Shown: in pieces, positions 49,656 through 61,730 of the stretch
Layout of the letters: every line of letters starts with the position of its first letter
Numbering within the stretch: the first letter of the stretch is position 1
Source: Echiichthys vipera
Taxonomy: Eukaryota > Chordata > Actinopteri > Perciformes > Trachinidae
Reading direction: 5' to 3'
Assembly (NCBI GenBank): GCA_963691815.1
Contig: OY829662.1
Coordinates: forward strand, 19,684,276 to 19,748,275
DNA: 64,000 nt
Notes under the pieces: model-generated
Database searches by the model: none
Told to the model about the DNA's origin: nothing
What the model saw: only the letters and a program-made list of their open reading frames with translations
Position numbers and translations under genes: made by a program

Positions 49656-50858
49656 GTGCAACAGTTTCAATTCTAAGATGGGAAAGGATCAGAGTAACAA
49701 TAAGCTAACATAAATCAATTCAAAAGAAAGCTAACATGAAATAAATAAATGAATAAAAATGTACTCCAATAGGGCAATGGAATATAATGGATATTTGAAT
49801 AAGATGGTTTAAGTAATAATTTTACTGTTTACCTTTATTTTCTCTTCCAAATAAGTTTGGTTAACCTGGTTAACCCAGCAATTACCTTCTTTCATAAAAT
49901 ATTATCATAAAAATGATAGCCAAAACTATACAGATGTAAGGGTCAATTATACTTTTGAGGCTAACACTTTGTTGTTGTTGATGCTAACTATAATGAAAAA
50001 CTGACTTTATAGCATTCCTTTATGTTAGATGTCCAAATATACAAGTGAAGCAGTGCTTCTTAACAAAGTCTTAAGGTTTATATAATGTTAAACACAAAAC
50101 AATGGGTTATAGACATATTGATTTTTCACCAGATAGACCAGAAGTGCACAACTGTCGCAGCATATGTGTGAGTGAGTCTATTGTGAGGGCACCCCTTTTA
50201 ACTGCATACACTTCCCAGTCATGGTTATATTTTTATAAATACAATAATAATCCAAAACTAACTCTCTTTAACAGGGTAGTGCAACAGTCTGTGTCACAAC
50301 ACATTAACATTACATTTAAAAATGTATACCGCCGTACGGCATGCTGGGTTATGTTACAGTCTGTTTTGAAGCTGGGAGAGGCTCTACTGCACATTCATGA
50401 ACAGCGCAATGGAGGATTAAGGAAGAGAGCCCAGAGATGCACCAGAAGACCACAAGAGAGGAGCTGACTGCTGTCTGAAGGTTTTTGGGTTTTAAAAAAA
50501 TCCCACATAGTGCTAACATTAGCAACTTACTCCGTCACCTCAGCAGAAAACGTGTTCGAATAACGTTATCTAGGGTACAATTACGGTCGTCAGACAGGAA
50601 AGTGTCGATCCAGTGTCAGTAAAAAAGTCCAGCATCACTTGAATAGACATTTGCTCAAGGCACTGCATATATGACAGGAAAAGCAAAAGCTGGAGCAACA
50701 CTACGAACGCAATAACAATCCACTTTATGCAAGGAAATGGTCCCTGTGCTCAGAGCAATGATTATAACACTGGATTCAAGCAAGGTATTGTGATGCTAAC
50801 CAGCCAAACTGCTATTCCAACATTGCATCATTCCTGGCCAATGCAACAGGTTTATCCT
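49656..50858. other. Unannotated non-coding stretch
   Basis: A 121-codon open frame at 50102-50467 (+) has an arginine-rich end but no recognised family; likely chance. Confidence 0.4.
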
Positions 50859-51106
50859 GGTGCGGTAGTAGCTCAGTCCATAGGTGACTCGGCTAGGAAC
50901 CAAAGGGTCACTGGTTTGAGACCCTGTGTGAACCATGAATGAAGCGTGTCCAGTTCAGCTCCTGGGCACTGCTGAGGTGCGTGTATATAGATCCTGTTTG
51001 TGCATGTGTGTGTATTTTGGGCCTCTGTGTGTAACATGTATAATAACAGAGTCAAAAAATTTAATTTCCCCTTGCGGGATTAATAAAGTAATTCTTCTTC
51101 TTCTCC
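50859..51106 (+). mobile_element. tRNA-derived SINE with LINE-type 3' tail
   Basis: The tRNA-like head begins GGTGCGGTAGTAGCTCAG, with an A box (TAGCTCAGTCCA, 50869-50880) and a B box (GGTTTGAGACC, 50913-50923). The tRNA-unrelated body runs to the tail AATTTCCCCTTGCGGGATT, then AATAAAGTA and CTTCTTCTT repeats. The tail resembles that of fish L2-like LINEs and the fragment at 49623-49655, as expected if the SINE is mobilised by such a LINE. I find no convincing target duplication. Confidence 0.8.
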
Positions 51107-51419
51107 TTATACCAACACTGAAGCGAGCTGGCAGCGGAGCTACGTAAGGACCTGTGTTGTGAAAAGGAGAGCAGTGTATTTATTTTTTGGCCCTTGTTAT
51201 TTTGCGACAATGCAGTTTGCACAATAGAAATTAATCACATTCTGCAACTGTTACATGCGTTCTGATTCCTTCGTGTAATAATATTTGATGGGGCAAAGAG
51301 AACCATATAGTAATCAAAGCCTTGAGTATACATAATGACATTAAGATGTTTTTGTTTTCTATGTACTCCTGGCAGTAGAATAAGCTACTATAGAGTTATA
51401 TAGAGGACTAGTCGTGCAA

Positions 51420-51507
51420 TAGAAAAAAAAACTGTAATATACTGTAAATCTGTCAGAATTTTAAGAAATTCTGTGATGCAAATGTTTGGTCATACCACCC
51501 AGCACTA
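51420..51507 (-). mobile_element. hAT-like element end fragment (TAGTGCTGGGTGGTATGACC)
   Basis: Read on minus from 51507, the sequence TAGTGCTGGGTGGTATGACC resembles the terminal repeat at 38034 (TAGGGCTGGGTGATATGACC). The other end is not visible. Confidence 0.5.
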
Positions 51508-52787
51508 CAACAAAATATTTCAGAGCCACCAATATCATTTTCATCTGCTCAAACAAACCAAACTGACACAGTTAAAGTTGCAGGGTGTGTGCGGGGGGAA
51601 TTACATTAGAGGGTAATACCCAGGACAGGGGTTGAAGGATGCCCGACTCTCACGCTCGCTTGCTGTCAGCCTGCAAGTCCGGATCACTTCTCAGAGTGAA
51701 GCAAAGAGACGAGGAGAATGAAATGGGAAGCCATTCGGCCGGTCCCTATATCCGTCAGTCTATACCATTTGTCACTTGCAATGGCCTTGCCCCTACCAAC
51801 CCTCTGTCTTGTCCTGAACCTGTTATTCATTCTGACGTTTCCATACTGGCAGACAAACCTGGCTGCAGCATCTGCCTCTCAACCTTGAGACATATCACCT
51901 GAGGTAATCTCTCTGATGGATGTATGGCTGAAAGCAAACGGCTGAGCGTTACTTAATCATAATCATCATTAATACTGAGAGGCAGTGTGTTTAAGAAAAA
52001 ATAATAAATAAAACTATAAAATAAAAAATAGGCAACTTGTGTCAGGATGTATTACCCTGAAGTCTAAAAAATATCTTTATTACCTTCTGCCCACACTTAA
52101 CACTTCTGCAATCTAATAGTGCATGACCTACATTAGATTAAAAGTGAGTGTGTGAGGAAAAGCCTTTTAACACATGAAAAATAGTCAGCTTTGGCATAAT
52201 ACCATTCTGTATTCATCTCATTTAAGCAGAATGCATAGTTAATGTGCAGACATATTCATGTAGATAGGAGAGCGGTACAGGCAGACTGAATTCCAACATT
52301 TCAAAGATCATATTCATACATTTCATTCGATATATCAAAGCAAAGGGAGACAGAGAAAGCCGGAAATGATGAAATGGAGAAGGAGAGGTAAGTGCCAGGG
52401 AAGCTATGATAAGAAATTGAGAGAGTATTAAAATGGGTAAGAAAGAAGGCATCATTGTAAAAGCAATAAGAGATGGGAAATATTAAAGCACATACCAGGA
52501 CTATGTATCAGTTATACTTGAGTTTGCTCTGAGCTGCACCAGTTCTCTAGAAGAGAGATCTAAGGACAAAATGATTGATTCTTTTACTGCCTTTTTTAAA
52601 CTGAAGTTGGAACTCCACACCACACATCATAATCATGGATTTACTCACAGTCCACACACTTTGCAAGCTGTAAAAAAAATAATTAAAAAGCAGGGGCCGT
52701 AAGAGAATACGAAACTAATCAACTCAACAACCAATCAAAATAATCCAAGAACAAAGGAGATGATGATTTGCACAACTCGTTACTGCT
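51508..52787. other. Unannotated non-coding stretch
   Basis: Nothing recognised. Confidence 0.5.
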
Positions 52788-52907
52788 GTGACTTTGGAAA
52801 ATCGCAGTTTGGGAATTACTAAGGAAGTTGGAATATCGAGGCCATCAGTCAGAATTATTGATCAAACCAAAGAAGCACTCTTCAGACCACATTTTGTTCA
52901 ACAGTAA
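52788..52907 (+). pseudogene. Possible mariner-type transposase helix-turn-helix fragment
   Basis: The plus strand reads VTLENRSLGITKEVGISRPS followed by VRIID and ends at a TAA (52905-52907). The pattern ENR-x-L ... EVGIS-x-x-SV resembles the second helix-turn-helix of mariner transposases. Only about 39 codons are open and no other domain is seen. This is a weak call. Confidence 0.28.
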
Positions 52908-53255
52908 AGTAAAGTGAATCTGGAGGTATATTAAAGGGAGTCTGTTTAAGAAAAGCTTGTCTTGCTTGTTGTACACACACACTGAATAACCATAAACACC
53001 ACACCAACCCAATTTACACCTACATTAAAGTCCAACTTCATGCAGCAGCATATTTGTCTGCTCTGTAAATAGAATATCTTCAAGAATCTGTCAACGTAGA
53101 GGAGCTCCCTGAACGCCTCAAGTTCAAACAAATGTAATTTGAGTTTCTATTGCCTAGCAACAATAAAAAAAAAAAAAAGATAAACGCAGTACAGTATGTA
53201 GTATTTGGTCCATATATTATTTAAATTTTTAGTAATTTAATATATGTTGTATGTT

Positions 53256-53597
53256 GGTGACATGGTGTGGTGGTCAGCACTGTCCCCTCACAACACATGG
53301 GTTCCAGGTTTGAATCCCAGCTGGGGCCCTTTTTTTATGTGGAGTTTGCATGTTCTCCCTGTGTCTGTGTGGGATTTCTCCGGGTTCTCCGGTTTCCTCC
53401 CACAGTCCAAACACATGCTCGTGTTAGGTTAATTGATGACTCTAAATTGCCCGTAGGTGTGAATGGTTGTCTGTCTCTGTTCGTCTCTATGTGCCCGTCC
53501 TGTCCAGGGTGTACCCCGCCTCACGCCCGATGTCAGCTGGAATCGGCTCCAGCCCCCCGCTACCCCGACAGGGACAAACGGTTGAAAATGAATGAAT
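53256..53597 (+). mobile_element. V-SINE (DANA/mermaid type), near full length
   Basis: The head has GGTGTGGTGGTCAGCACTGT (A-box region, 53264-53283) and GGTTTGAATCC (B box, about 53308-53318). The V core follows, with CTCCGGGTTCTCCGG and CCCACAGTCCAAACACATGC, and the tail is GAATGAATG. An 8-bp match TGTATGTT on both sides (53248-53255, 53597-53604) may be the target duplication, although it overlaps the tail pattern. Relative to the other copies, about 17 bp (TGCGATAGACTGGCGTC region) is missing near 53494. Confidence 0.88.
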
Positions 53598-54483
53598 GTA
53601 TGTTTTATTGTTTTTAGTTTTTTAGTGTCAGTCCTTAAGACCATACCGTATATGGTGTTCAGGTTTACTATGTTGAAGTCGCCTGGAGACCCCCTTCCTT
53701 TAAAGACATTAAACCATCTAGGGGGACATCTCCACTGAATTAGATCAAGCATAAAAGATAGCAGATCACTATTTAAAAAAGAGAACTGTAGCCACAAATA
53801 CACAGAAACCGGACCATGTTATAACACCAAATGAAGAGCACACAGGCATCTGTGTGAACATTAACTGCTAAGGCGCATACTTTCTTTTGACATTCATCTT
53901 GCAGAAGCTTGTATTTTTTATGTGCAATCTTTTCATATGTGAAATGTCGCCCCCTGTCCTTTTCTTTAGGAGGTTGTTCAGCGGATCAATATAATTCTCT
54001 CGCAAACCTTTCCATGAATAAATATTTTTATTACACAACAAACAACAAACTTATTTTTCAAGTTTGGGTTTAATTGTGTTATTCTTATGGTAACTTAACT
54101 TATGAATGTATGAATGAGCATGTCTATGTTGAGTTTACACAATTTCAGAGTTTTTCATGCATCTACTCATTCATGCACTCACATAAGACTTTTCATATCT
54201 TTCATACATTCTAGGTATTGTTCAACTTTAATTAAAACATCAAAGTTTTGTTATAATGGAAGGCAATTAAAAGAAAACCTTCAAACCCACTCTCAACGCC
54301 AACCTCCAAATCATTCACATTCACATAGATGCCTTACTTTTCACACAATTGTACTTCAACTTTCATGCAATGGGATTTTTGGTTGAGTGTGTGTTGAGGG
54401 GAATGAGACTTGGACAGATTTTACAAAGAGATTTGAAGTCGTAATGCTACTCGACAGTGGTTATATTTGCTTTACAATTATTC
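53598..54483. other. Unannotated non-coding stretch
   Basis: Nothing recognised. Confidence 0.5.
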
Positions 54484-55090
54484 ACAAGTACTTAAGTGCT
54501 TAAGCAGGGGACCCCAAACTTCCCTTTCCCAGGCCACATTATCCAGCTCTAACTTGAGGATCCCGAGGCGTTCCCAGGCCAGTGTGGAGATATAATCTCT
54601 CCACCTGGTCCTGGGTCTTCCCCGAGGCCTCCTCCCAGCTGGACGTGCCTGGAACACCTTCCTAGGGAGGCGCCCAGGGGGCATCCTTACTAGATGCCCG
54701 AACCACCTCAACTGGCTCCTTTCAACGCAAAGGAGCAGCGGCTCTACTCCGAGTTCCTCACGGATGGCTGAACTTCTCACCCTATCTCTAAGGGAGACTC
54801 AAGCCACCCTCCTGAGGAAACACATTTCGGCCGTTTGTACCCGCGACCTCGTTCTTTCGGTCATGACCCAGCTTTCATGACCATAGGCGAGGGTAGGAAC
54901 GAAGATTGACCGGTAGATCGAGAGCTTTGCCTTCCGACTCAGCTCTCTTTTCGTCACGGTGCGGTAGAGTATCTGCAACACCGCCCCCGCTGCTCCGATT
55001 CTCCGGCCAAACTCACGCTCCATCGTCCCCTCACTCGTGTAAACATGATCCCGAGGTACTTGAACTCCTTCACTTGGGGTAAGGACTGAA
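54484..55090 (-). pseudogene. LINE (non-LTR retrotransposon) reverse-transcriptase C-terminal fragment
   Basis: The minus strand encodes the end of a LINE polyprotein. In order I see EFKYLGIMFT (55063-55034), then MEREFGRRIGAAGAVLQ, TKRELSRKAKLSIYRSIFVP, YGHESWVMTERTRSRVQ, VERSQLRWFGHLVRMP and RRPRGRPRTRWRDYISTLAW. This is the thumb and C-terminal region of a very common fish LINE; I leave the clade open. Breaks: a one-base insertion near 55031, and a single in-frame TGA at 54799-54801 where relatives have Gly. Otherwise the frame is continuous for about 180 codons, so decay is recent or slight. It is strongly 5'-truncated, lacking endonuclease and catalytic palm, as is usual for target-primed insertions. 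Confidence 0.85.
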
Positions 55091-56738
55091 GGAGTTTAGT
55101 AAGTACTTTTACCTGTATGGGATTATTTTTCAAGAGAGGTGACTAGATTACATAATAAATTGAGTACCAATAATTCTGATACATAACCTTCCAGCCTAAC
55201 ATGCATTTTTATATTTTTTTTAAATGATTGGTAATTATTTTCCCAAATTAAAAATATACATACAAGCAGGTAGGGGTAGACTTACTGGTTGCACACTGTA
55301 CATTGTTTTTAACTACTTAGCAGAACTTTACGCTCAGGCTGCTGTGACTTAATTTGCATCAGTGAAACGAAATGTGACAAAAATACACAATCTTGAAATG
55401 AGAGAACTGCTTTTTTGTTTTCAGAGCCTGTTGAAAGTCTTCCTCTCTACTGCCAACAACAAACTTCTAAACTATTACTGGCAGAGCAACAAAAAATTTC
55501 AGTCCTTGATAGTTAAAACACAGGTTTTGAGGTTCACAGGGATGATAGAAGGATTGTTGTCAGAGGAAATATTACGGTTTCATGATTATTAATCTGGGAA
55601 TTTATTGTTGAACATTATGGAAGGTAAAAAACACACTGCACTGAAACATGTCAGCCTGCTTTATATTGAACATAGAGGGTTCAGCAAGTACTCATACTGT
55701 AGAGCTGGAGTTACATCCAAGTAACTGCTTCATACCCCTGCAAGATTTACAGTAACAGTAACAAGTAGCTATTTTTTGGCTTGAGCATAAAAGGAATGGA
55801 TCTAAAATTGTTGCAACATAATCAATGTGATCCTTTGCGGGCACTTTTAGAGGGCAAGCTTTGCAAATTGGATTTCCATTCCTACAACAACTCCCTGGTC
55901 ACTTGGTAGATTTCCAAAATGCTCCCACGCTGACTGTTTAAGGTGCTTTTTTGGTGGATTTAAGGCTGGAATGTCAATTCCCTTAGACATTTTCACAGCT
56001 TTTCACCGTAACACTTCAGGTGAGTGGCACGAAGTCTGTCTCACACATTAAATAAACCGGGGCATACACACTTGCTACGTGACTTGCAAGATTTGTTTCC
56101 ACAGGGCAACAATGCAGGAATCAGCAGACCATAGTTACTGTAACGTCTGCAACTTTACAGTTATGAAACTGTAAGGTTATGAATCTGTTACGTTATGTAA
56201 CCGCCGTTATGGCAAAATCTGTTTATCCCAACACCCCCAGAGATTAATGAAATGATGGTTAACCAGATCATGTTAACTGTAAATAATGATTCTAGGTAGT
56301 GGATGACGCTGTTTGACATCATCTTTAAAACACATTGTTGATGCAATCAAAATGAATATAGAGCAGATTATGTAACAGAGCTGGACTAATCAGGTATTTC
56401 ATTATTCCAATTTTAAACAGTTATCTGTAACAGATAACCCTGTTTACATAGTGGCCCTGGCCACACTGACGTGCATTACCTCAAACCAAACACATTATTA
56501 TGGATGCACAGCCCACACACATTCATCCCGCTCTTTGTTTCCTGTTGTTTTCTCTCGCAGTCTCTCACTGTTTCAGGCCTCCGGCCCACCAGAGCTGAGA
56601 GTGATTGGATCAGACATCAGCATGCCTGCTTCTCACAGCACAGACGCAGGAAAACACAAAGAGGCACAATGCATGGATAATCACGCACACAGCCATGCAC
56701 ATACACAAGCTGGGGGAAAAAACGTGCACTTACCACAC
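55091..56738. other. Unannotated stretch with two hairpin-forming palindromes
   Basis: Two inverted repeats stand out: TTACAGTT/AACTGTAA at 56155-56174, and a 33-bp imperfect palindrome at 56414-56446. No gene recognised. Confidence 0.5.
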
Positions 56739-56777
56739 ATACACACACACACAGACACACACACACACACACACACA
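56739..56777. repeat. (CA)n microsatellite
   Basis: CA units with one GA interruption. Confidence 0.95.
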
Positions 56778-57331
56778 GCTGCATAATGAAAAAGGCATTA
56801 ATATCCAGTGGATTTGAAGGTTCTTTAGCCGCTTCACATGACCCCTGGGTAAATCAGCATTTCTGATTTAAAGGGGAGTGTCACCCAATTTAAAAATTCT
56901 CCTTTTTATTCTTATGCAAAAAGATAGCGCAGTCATTGATGGTGAGCATCAAAGCACAGAACAGAAACCGTCACAGTATGAAAACCCCAGAGGAGCCCAT
57001 TTAACACCAAATTAGAGACGTACTTGGTGGTGTTATGTTTGAGTCATGTTTCAGCTAAATGTCAGTGATCATAGAGGTGCAGTAGAACCACTGATTCTGG
57101 ATCTGTGTATTTCCTTATTCTGTGACACAATGGCATTCCCTTGCTCATTTACTATTTTCACTTAATAAACACTAGTGAGAGGACACGTGATGAATATTGA
57201 ACATGTGATGAATCGTGATGGTCATTTCACTTCCACACTTAAGCCGAGTTTCCATATTTTCAGTATAGTACCTTTAGAGCCGTATGTAACCCATATGGAC
57301 ATATACCTAAACACTAGATCTGTTTTGCATT

Positions 57332-57344
57332 TCCACCGCAGACA
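57332..57344. repeat. Target-site duplication, left copy
   Basis: TCCACCGCAGACA, identical to 57695-57707. Confidence 0.92.
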
Positions 57345-57694
57345 TCATCATCCATCATCTTCAACCGTTTGTCCCCAACAGGGTGGCGGGGGGCTGGAGC
57401 TGATACTAGCTGACAATGGGCGTGAGGTGGGGTACACTCTGGACAGGATGCCAGTCTATCGCAGGGCACACAGAGACGAACAGAGACAGACAACCATCCA
57501 CAGCCACCACCAATAACCCTAACCTAACACGTGCATGTCTTTGGACTGTGGGAGGAAGTCGGAGAACCCAAAGAGAACCCACGCAGACACGGGGAAACAG
57601 CAAACTCCACACAGAAGGGCCCCGGCCCGAATTTGAACCTGGTACCCTCTTGCTGTGAGGCGACAGTGCTAACCACCACATCACCGGGCTGCCC
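57345..57694 (-). mobile_element. V-SINE (DANA/mermaid type), full length
   Basis: The minus-strand copy has its head at the right: GGCAGCCCGGTGATGTGGTG, TTAGCACTGTCGCCTCACAG and the B-box GGTTCAAATTC. The body has CCCACAGTCCAAAGACATGC. The tail is a degraded GATGATG run (57345-57356). Perfect 13-bp direct repeats TCCACCGCAGACA at 57332-57344 and 57695-57707 define the insertion. Confidence 0.92.
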
Positions 57695-57707
57695 TCCACC
57701 GCAGACA
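57695..57707. repeat. Target-site duplication, right copy
   Basis: Identical 13-bp partner of 57332-57344. Confidence 0.92.
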
Positions 57708-60594
57708 GTACTCATAAATGTAGGCGGGGTTATTATTGGATGCTAAGAGCTGCAGAGACTTCACAGAAGATGCAGACAAACGTTTGCGATCTGCAGCCAG
57801 CTCCACCCTTTAATATCGAATCAATATGCTAGTCACCTCCACAGAGGGGTTATAGAAATAGGAGACAGATTCGTGCAGTTCTATTGGTATCAGCCACAAC
57901 TTTTGACGATGGAAATACAAAAATAAGCTTCTTACTGAACTGGACTGGATATTTGTGGAAACCAGGCTTAAAGAGATATGTATACACATTTTAATCCAAG
58001 TGTGTGTCATGGCAAAGTGTCCTGTTTGGCCCGTATCTGTGGCGTACGTTTCAGAGAAACGGAGCATATCACAGTTACGCACACATATACACACTGAATT
58101 ATGCCTTAAATGGAGTTTGCCACTTCTTCAACACATGTAAGTTTGAAATCATGTAAAAAATAAATTTAGATTAAAAAAATATCCTGATGCCTAAACCCAG
58201 CAGGACGTCAATTTAGGACTTAGAAAGCTATGACCAAGGTTTTTGCCAATGAATCCTATGATGCTACTTATGGACAGCAGCAGTGAGATAAATAGATGAG
58301 AGAAAAACGTTTAAAATGATTCTTTAAGCTTGCATTCTCCTTTAAGAAGTTGAACTTCCTTTGTCATCTTCTTACCACAAGTGTCATCTCCTCACAAACC
58401 TGTCCAAGTTGTTTTCCACCTCGAGAACAAAGATTAGACGCGAGTATAGAAGGTCATAAAAGTGAATGCAATGGGTGCAGCTGCGAGAGATACAGGAAAG
58501 GTAAAGCTGCAGAAAAAAAATGACTTTGCTGCCTTCAAATATTTTCACCGAGATGTAGACATGAGATAAATAGAGTGGGTGAGGAAATAAAAGATAAATC
58601 AGTCATTTGTCATTGTTTTCATCATTTCTTACACCGTATCTTAACTGACTATATCAATCAATACGTTTTCACAGAGCTGCTTTCAGTGGTGATAAACTCT
58701 CTGTCAGTACACTGTCTCAAAAAATATGGAAATGTGGGTTTTTGAAAAGCTTTGCAGCCCCTACACAAGCTTTCAGATGATATATCATCTAATCGCTCTT
58801 CTTTTTTGTTTTGTTTTTACTGAGGTGTGAAAAATAAATAACTTTCAGGAAATTAACTCTCTTCTACCTGCTGACAAGTTCAAGTGAGTAAGAGATTTTA
58901 ATCCTGTCAGTTTATACATCACAGTGATGTTGTGGTTTGGCTGCAGCCTCTCCTAAACATACAGTTAATAGTGTTTGAAAAAAAAAAACACATTAAGGAG
59001 TCACCATGACCACTCCTGCCCTGATTTCTTTTTGACCTGTCTGTAGCAGCTACCTAAGTTTATGCTTTTTAAAGGGTAGGGGTTATAAGCTTTAGCTTCT
59101 GCCTATTCCCTTTTTTCAGACCTTATACATTGTTTTGTGTTTGTCATGAAATGTCTTTGTCAGAAATGTCTGAAAACTGAACTGAACTAAAGATACAATT
59201 CCAACACAAAAAGATGCACAGAATTATTATTTTCAAAGTCAGTTATTTTCTCAATTAATCGATTAAAATATTTTTTCATATTTAGTAAAAGAAAACCAGA
59301 AAACGTTTACAGTCTTGTCACTGGAAATTCTGTCAGAGAATTTTATTTTATCTTCGAATACGTCAATCCCACATCTAGAAAATACTTTCAAAATGCTTCT
59401 ACACACAAGACTGCCACAAAGTTGACATGGTTGCCATTTTGTGAATAAAGTTCCATTTTATTTATCTCCATTTTTCCAACTCCATTGGTCAAAACATTCG
59501 GTCAGAGCAGAAAAACAGTTTTACAACACACAGCTGCCAAAACCCTGCTCTGACCCATCTCTTTCCACAAAAGGGGCTTCACTTTCAGACATTTTATCAT
59601 GGAAATGCAGTTTTAATTGATCTCAGCATCAATAATTTGTGCTTTGAGGTGTTTTTTTTCCCTTTCTCAGCCTCGCTGTCACATTAAAATGAGATTCTGC
59701 CATTGTGCTGCATCTTGCACCAAAACAGCCTGCCTTGTGCGTGGTGCAGAAGTATAATTACTAGAATAGCATTGCTGATTAAAAGCTATGGGTGGATGCT
59801 TGCACACACCTCCCAGACACCATTGAGTAGTGTGATTAATTCTCCGAGATTTCTAAGAGCAGAACATGTGAAGAATAAACAGCGGGGCAAAGTCCGAGAG
59901 AGCAAGGTGAATAGGAAATAAGAAATAACAAGAGGAGTAAAAGCAAATGGGACATGCTCAGTATAGCATCCAGCAGGGGCCTGAGAGAGTGGTCAGTGGC
60001 GTATCTCTTCCCTCTGCTCATTATTATCATGTTGCTGCCTCTCTGTCTGTATTATTCATCCATCTACTCTGGCCTGCCACCGTCTTGGGCCCTGGGTGGG
60101 TGCTGTGCCGCCGGTGCTAATTGGCAAATGGTCTGATCGTAATCCTGCCTCTGATCCTACTTTTCCGTCAGTGAGTCAGTGCTGCTGTCCAAAGCTGATG
60201 AGATAAGCGTTCAGGCGACTCATGCGACTAGGATCGATCCGCACTCGCATCACTGTGTCTCTCAACAGGTCAGCTAACGTTTATTCACATTTCCACGGAT
60301 TTTCAAGGATGAGGCAGTGTCAGCATGAAACTGCTACAGGGAGCTGAGCTTCCTGCTGTGTACTGGATGAGTTATACGGTGAGAGTCTGTGCCTGTTTAA
60401 ACACTGCACCAGTCCACTGGACCACATCACCATTGGAAAAACATCAGACAGTCTGGATCATACTGAAAGTCAGCAGAGGGAAACACCGTAAAGCATACAG
60501 CTGGCGTCAATCTGCCATCAAATCCTATTAAAAAAACACCCACTGAATTCCTTACCCTGTCAGCGGCACTTTGTAAAGTACGTAGTTTATTTTA
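57708..60594. other. Unannotated non-coding stretch
   Basis: A faint relic of the TAGGGCTGCAA family may lie at about 59235-59350 (TCAATTAATCGATTAAAAT, GAAAACCAGAAAACG). The GC-richer segment 59900-60240 looks like possible conserved regulatory DNA, but I cannot test conservation. Confidence 0.4.
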
Positions 60595-60695
60595 CCTTTT
60601 TTTTTATTAGATAATATAAAGTCACAAGGCAGACAGGAAACGTGGAGAGGTGACATGCAACAAAAGGTCCATGGCCAGATTCAAAGAGGGGACTT
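60595..60695 (-). mobile_element. SINE fragment (GACATGCAACAAAAGG type)
   Basis: GACAGGAAACGTGGAGAGGTGACATGCAACAAAAGGT-like DNA followed by GGCCAGATTCAAA resembles the minus-strand end of a tRNA-derived fish SINE whose B box reads GGTTCGAATCC. The head is lost after about 60695. Confidence 0.35.
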
Positions 60696-61490
60696 TTTTA
60701 TTTCTATTTCTTGGAAGACATTAGACCACCAGGCAACTGTGACACAACGCTATATACAGTAGTTTCATTTTTGAAAAAGGCTTGAGGACAACACATATTA
60801 GTGGTATATGATGTGTGTAAAGACACCAGTTGTCTATATGAGCCCATGTCACTGTCAGTGTCTTAAAAAGTCAGTCCACTATCATCTCCCTTTGCATTGG
60901 ATTTCATCATCTCTCCAGAAATGCAGACATTTTTAACAAATTTGCACCATGCACTGCCCCTCCACTGCTTTGTATGCATACTGTGCATGCCACATGCGTC
61001 AATATATAGGGCACTACAGTTTTTAGCAAACAATGATTAAAGAGATGAATAGTGAATTTTTTAGAGACTATTTTAAGCCATGGATTTGTGTCCTGGTGAG
61101 TATTTACGGCAGCCAAACTGTTGTCATGGTACAGAAGGAGCGTGTCATCCATTGTAATTGTGTCGCTCACTGATTTTAAGAGTCAAGAATGGAGCTTTAT
61201 TGCAGTGATATAAGCTACATCCTGCGCTGGATACAAATGGGATAGTTGTTGGTAGGATATATTCATTTACAGACAAAAATGTGGAATATTTCCAGACTTT
61301 TCCTTAAAAGTGAACAGAAGGCTAACAGAGAATTTATCGGTGAGCAACAGTTTGTCACGTTTATAGTTGTTCTGCAAGACGAAAAACTTTCCGACAACAT
61401 TACCGTTATTTCACATTCACTACAACATTCAGTATTTATTCCTTTCAATGAGTACACAACAACAGTAAACTCCAGCAGTGCTCACATAAT
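60696..61490. other. Unannotated non-coding stretch
   Basis: Nothing recognised. Confidence 0.5.
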
Positions 61491-61730
61491 CTCCGGGTTC
61501 TCCGGTTTTCTCCCACAGTCCAAAGACATGCACATGTTTGGTTAATTGATGACTCTAAATTGCCCGTAGGTGTGAATGGTTGTCTGTCTCTGTTCGTCTC
61601 TATGTGCCCTGCGATAGACTGGCGTCCTGTCCAGGGTGTACCCTGCCTCACACCCGATGTCAGCTTGGATCGGCTCCAGCCCCCCCGCGACCCCGACAGA
61701 GACAAGCTGTTGAAGATGGATGGATGGATA
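61491..61730 (+). mobile_element. V-SINE (DANA/mermaid type), 5'-truncated
   Basis: It begins inside the V core at CTCCGGGTTCTCCGG, so the tRNA-like head is absent. It continues to GACAAGCTGTTGAAGATG and a GGAT tail, in place of the GAAT tail of the other copies. No target duplication was seen. Confidence 0.88.

Noticed and set aside
50102..50467. 121-codon plus-strand open frame
   Set aside because: No recognised family; composition unremarkable apart from an Arg-rich end.
50859..50925. tRNA gene
   Set aside because: Has A and B boxes but no acceptor-stem closure and is followed by SINE body and tail; it is the head of a SINE.
59235..59350. Relic of the TAGGGCTGCAA hAT-like family
   Set aside because: Only scattered words match, and neither terminus is present.
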